Positions 3,630-6,072 of a stretch of 6,072 bases of DNA are shown here, one piece after another. A program made the translations under genes and the position numbers. Below the pieces are notes generated by a model that ran no database searches, was not told where the DNA came from, and saw nothing but the letters and a program-made list of their open reading frames with translations. Every line of letters begins with the position of its first letter. Position 1 is the first letter of the stretch. The DNA is from Xanthobacteraceae bacterium (GTDB lineage: Bacteria > Pseudomonadota > Alphaproteobacteria > Rhizobiales > Xanthobacteraceae). Where the stretch lies: positions 1 through 6,072 of the forward strand of contig JASHXX010000184.1 in the NCBI GenBank assembly GCA_030043335.1, read 5' to 3'.

Positions 3630-4559
3630 ATGACGCGCGCCAATGCGGCGTCTTCGAGCGTCACGGCGTTGTGGCGCGCGGCTGCAATCGGCTTCGGCAC
3701 CGCGATCGCGGCGGGACTGATGGCCGGCGCGGTCACGGTGACGGCGGCGTCGATTGTCACGCTCGGTCTGGGCGCCGCGCCTCACCTTGACGCCGCGATG
3801 CGGCTCGGGCCGGAAACGTCGGCGCTGGCCAATCCGGCGAGCCTTCTTGGGCGCGGCGCGGCAAGGGTCTCGGGATTGGTGCACGTCTTGACCCGCACCG
3901 TGCGCGTGGCGGATGCAGCGCTTCAAGCGCGACTGATCTCCGCCGAGATTCTGACTGCAGCGCTCAGCCGCGCCGGCGTGCGGGCGCCGGCGCAGCCGGC
4001 CTTGCCCGACGTCGCGGACGCCGGTCCTTCCGCCACCGCGTCGATCTCCTCCGTCGTCTTTGAGAAGCGCACAGCGGCGCAGCCGGCGCGCGGCAATGCG
4101 CTCTTGCTCGCTGCCGCCGACAGCCGCACCGCGATCTATGACATCGAAGCCCACACGGTCTATCTGCCGAACGGGCTCAAGCTCGAGGCGCATTCGGGCC
4201 TTGGCCAGAGGCTCGACGATCCGCGCCATGTCAGCGAAAGGAGCCGCGGCGCGACGCCGCCGAACGTCTACGATCTTGCGCTGCGCGAGGCGCCGTTCCA
4301 CGGCGTCCAGGCTATACGCCTCAATCCGGTCGACGACGGCAAGATGTTCGGCCGCGACGGCATCCTGGCCCACACTTACATGCTCGGCCCCAGCGGCCAA
4401 TCGTTCGGCTGCGTGTCGTTCAAGGACTATCCGCAGTTCCTCAAGGCGTTTCTGCGCGGCGAGATCGACCGCCTCGTCGTCGTGCCGCGCCTTGACGGCA
4501 AGGCCGCGACCGGCGGACACGCGCGCGGCCAGGACGCCGGCCGCTACGTCTATAATTGA
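3630..4559 (+). CDS. Membrane-anchored Tlde1/DUF2778 L,D-transpeptidase-like protein
   Basis: The 309-residue product has an N-terminal hydrophobic segment (about 17-48, rich in Ala/Gly/Val) with short basic N-terminus, giving a membrane anchor or uncleaved signal. A variable region follows (about 50-160). The C-terminal domain (about 165-288) is the DUF2778/Tlde1 fold: AIYDIEAHTVYLPNG (168-182), LEAHSGLG (185-192), ATPPNVYDLALRE (208-220), FHGVQAIRLNP (223-233), then the catalytic pair His248 in GILAHTYML and Cys261 in SFGCVSFKDY, 13 residues apart as expected for the L,D-transpeptidase-like active site. Family members include T6SS effector Tlde1, which cleaves or exchanges peptidoglycan stem peptides; in Rhizobiales many are chromosomal and anchored, and are probably housekeeping. 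No immunity-like gene or T6SS component is nearby, favouring self wall remodelling. The start is fixed by a stop at 3621-3623 in frame; no good Shine-Dalgarno is visible. The gene converges on rpoD with a 39-nt gap. Confidence 0.88.
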   Translation: MTRANAASSSVTALWRAAAIGFGTAIAAGLMAGAVTVTAASIVTLGLGAAPHLDAAMRLGPETSALANPASLLGRGAARVSGLVHVLTRTVRVADAALQARLISAEILTAALSRAGVRAPAQPALPDVADAGPSATASISSVVFEKRTAAQPARGNALLLAAADSRTAIYDIEAHTVYLPNGLKLEAHSGLGQRLDDPRHVSERSRGATPPNVYDLALREAPFHGVQAIRLNPVDDGKMFGRDGILAHTYMLGPSGQSFGCVSFKDYPQFLKAFLRGEIDRLVVVPRLDGKAATGGHARGQDAGRYVYN

Positions 4560-4569
4560 TCGGCAATCG

Positions 4570-4598
4570 GCGCCTCGCCCGAGCGCAGCGAATTTTTC

Positions 4599-4600
<2 letters not shown>
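4570..4600 (+). terminator. Weak hairpin plus T-run after the Tlde1-like gene
   Basis: A short imperfect stem with CTCG and CGAG arms (about 4573-4584) is followed, after about 7 nt, by AATTTTTCTT at 4591-4600. It occupies the gap between two convergent genes and could end plus-strand transcription, but the stem is short and too far from the T-run for a standard terminator. Confidence 0.25.

Positions 4601-6072
<1,472 letters not shown>

Noticed and set aside
3603..4520. Minus-strand open frame of 305 codons
   Set aside because: Antisense to the Tlde1-like gene, which has clear family motifs; the translation is Arg/Ala-rich and featureless, typical of GC-rich shadows.

Overview
The window looks like a chromosomal segment from a high-GC alphaproteobacterium, most likely Rhizobiales (Bradyrhizobium / Rhodopseudomonas / Xanthobacteraceae neighbourhood). 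The evidence is the high GC with strong third-position bias, the alphaproteobacterial type of RpoD, the Rhizobiales-type DUF2778 (Tlde1-like) protein, the small HlyU-family protein, and an 81-residue basic protein of a type I associate with these genomes. No taxonomic search was possible, so this is a judgement from protein character.

Layout, left to right. (1) 1-349, minus: N-terminal 116 residues of an amidohydrolase-2 family enzyme, running off the left edge. (2) 383-664, minus: a 93-residue HlyU-family protein. (3) 756-1184, minus: a small exported lytic transglycosylase (LT1). (4) 1365-1766, plus: a RidA-family protein without the usual substrate-binding arginine. (5) 1945-2190, plus: an 81-residue conserved-type hypothetical protein behind a plausible sigma-70 promoter and a structured leader. 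(6) 2237-3147, minus: a second lytic transglycosylase (LT2), paralogous to LT1, whose signal peptide and low-complexity linker lie in one frame and whose catalytic domain lies in another. It is therefore a frameshifted gene or a sequence error. (7) 3148-3629: about 480 nt with no convincing gene except a possible 36-residue Arg-rich ORF. (8) 3630-4559, plus: a membrane-anchored Tlde1/DUF2778 L,D-transpeptidase-like protein. (9) 4599-6072, minus: the C-terminal two thirds of the housekeeping sigma factor RpoD, running off the right edge.

The theme is peptidoglycan. Two soluble lytic transglycosylases (glycan cleavage) and one L,D-transpeptidase-like enzyme (peptide cleavage or exchange) lie within about 3.8 kb. 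They are not in one operon: orientations alternate and each enzyme has its own upstream region. RidA and the 81-residue protein sit between the two transglycosylase paralogues, which are direct repeats at the DNA level. No mobile element, CRISPR array, tRNA or rRNA was seen. I found no convincing new multi-gene system; the most worthwhile leads are the LT2 frameshift, the LT1/LT2 duplication, the arginine-less RidA, the possible attenuator ahead of the 81-residue gene, and several small repeats near gene starts.
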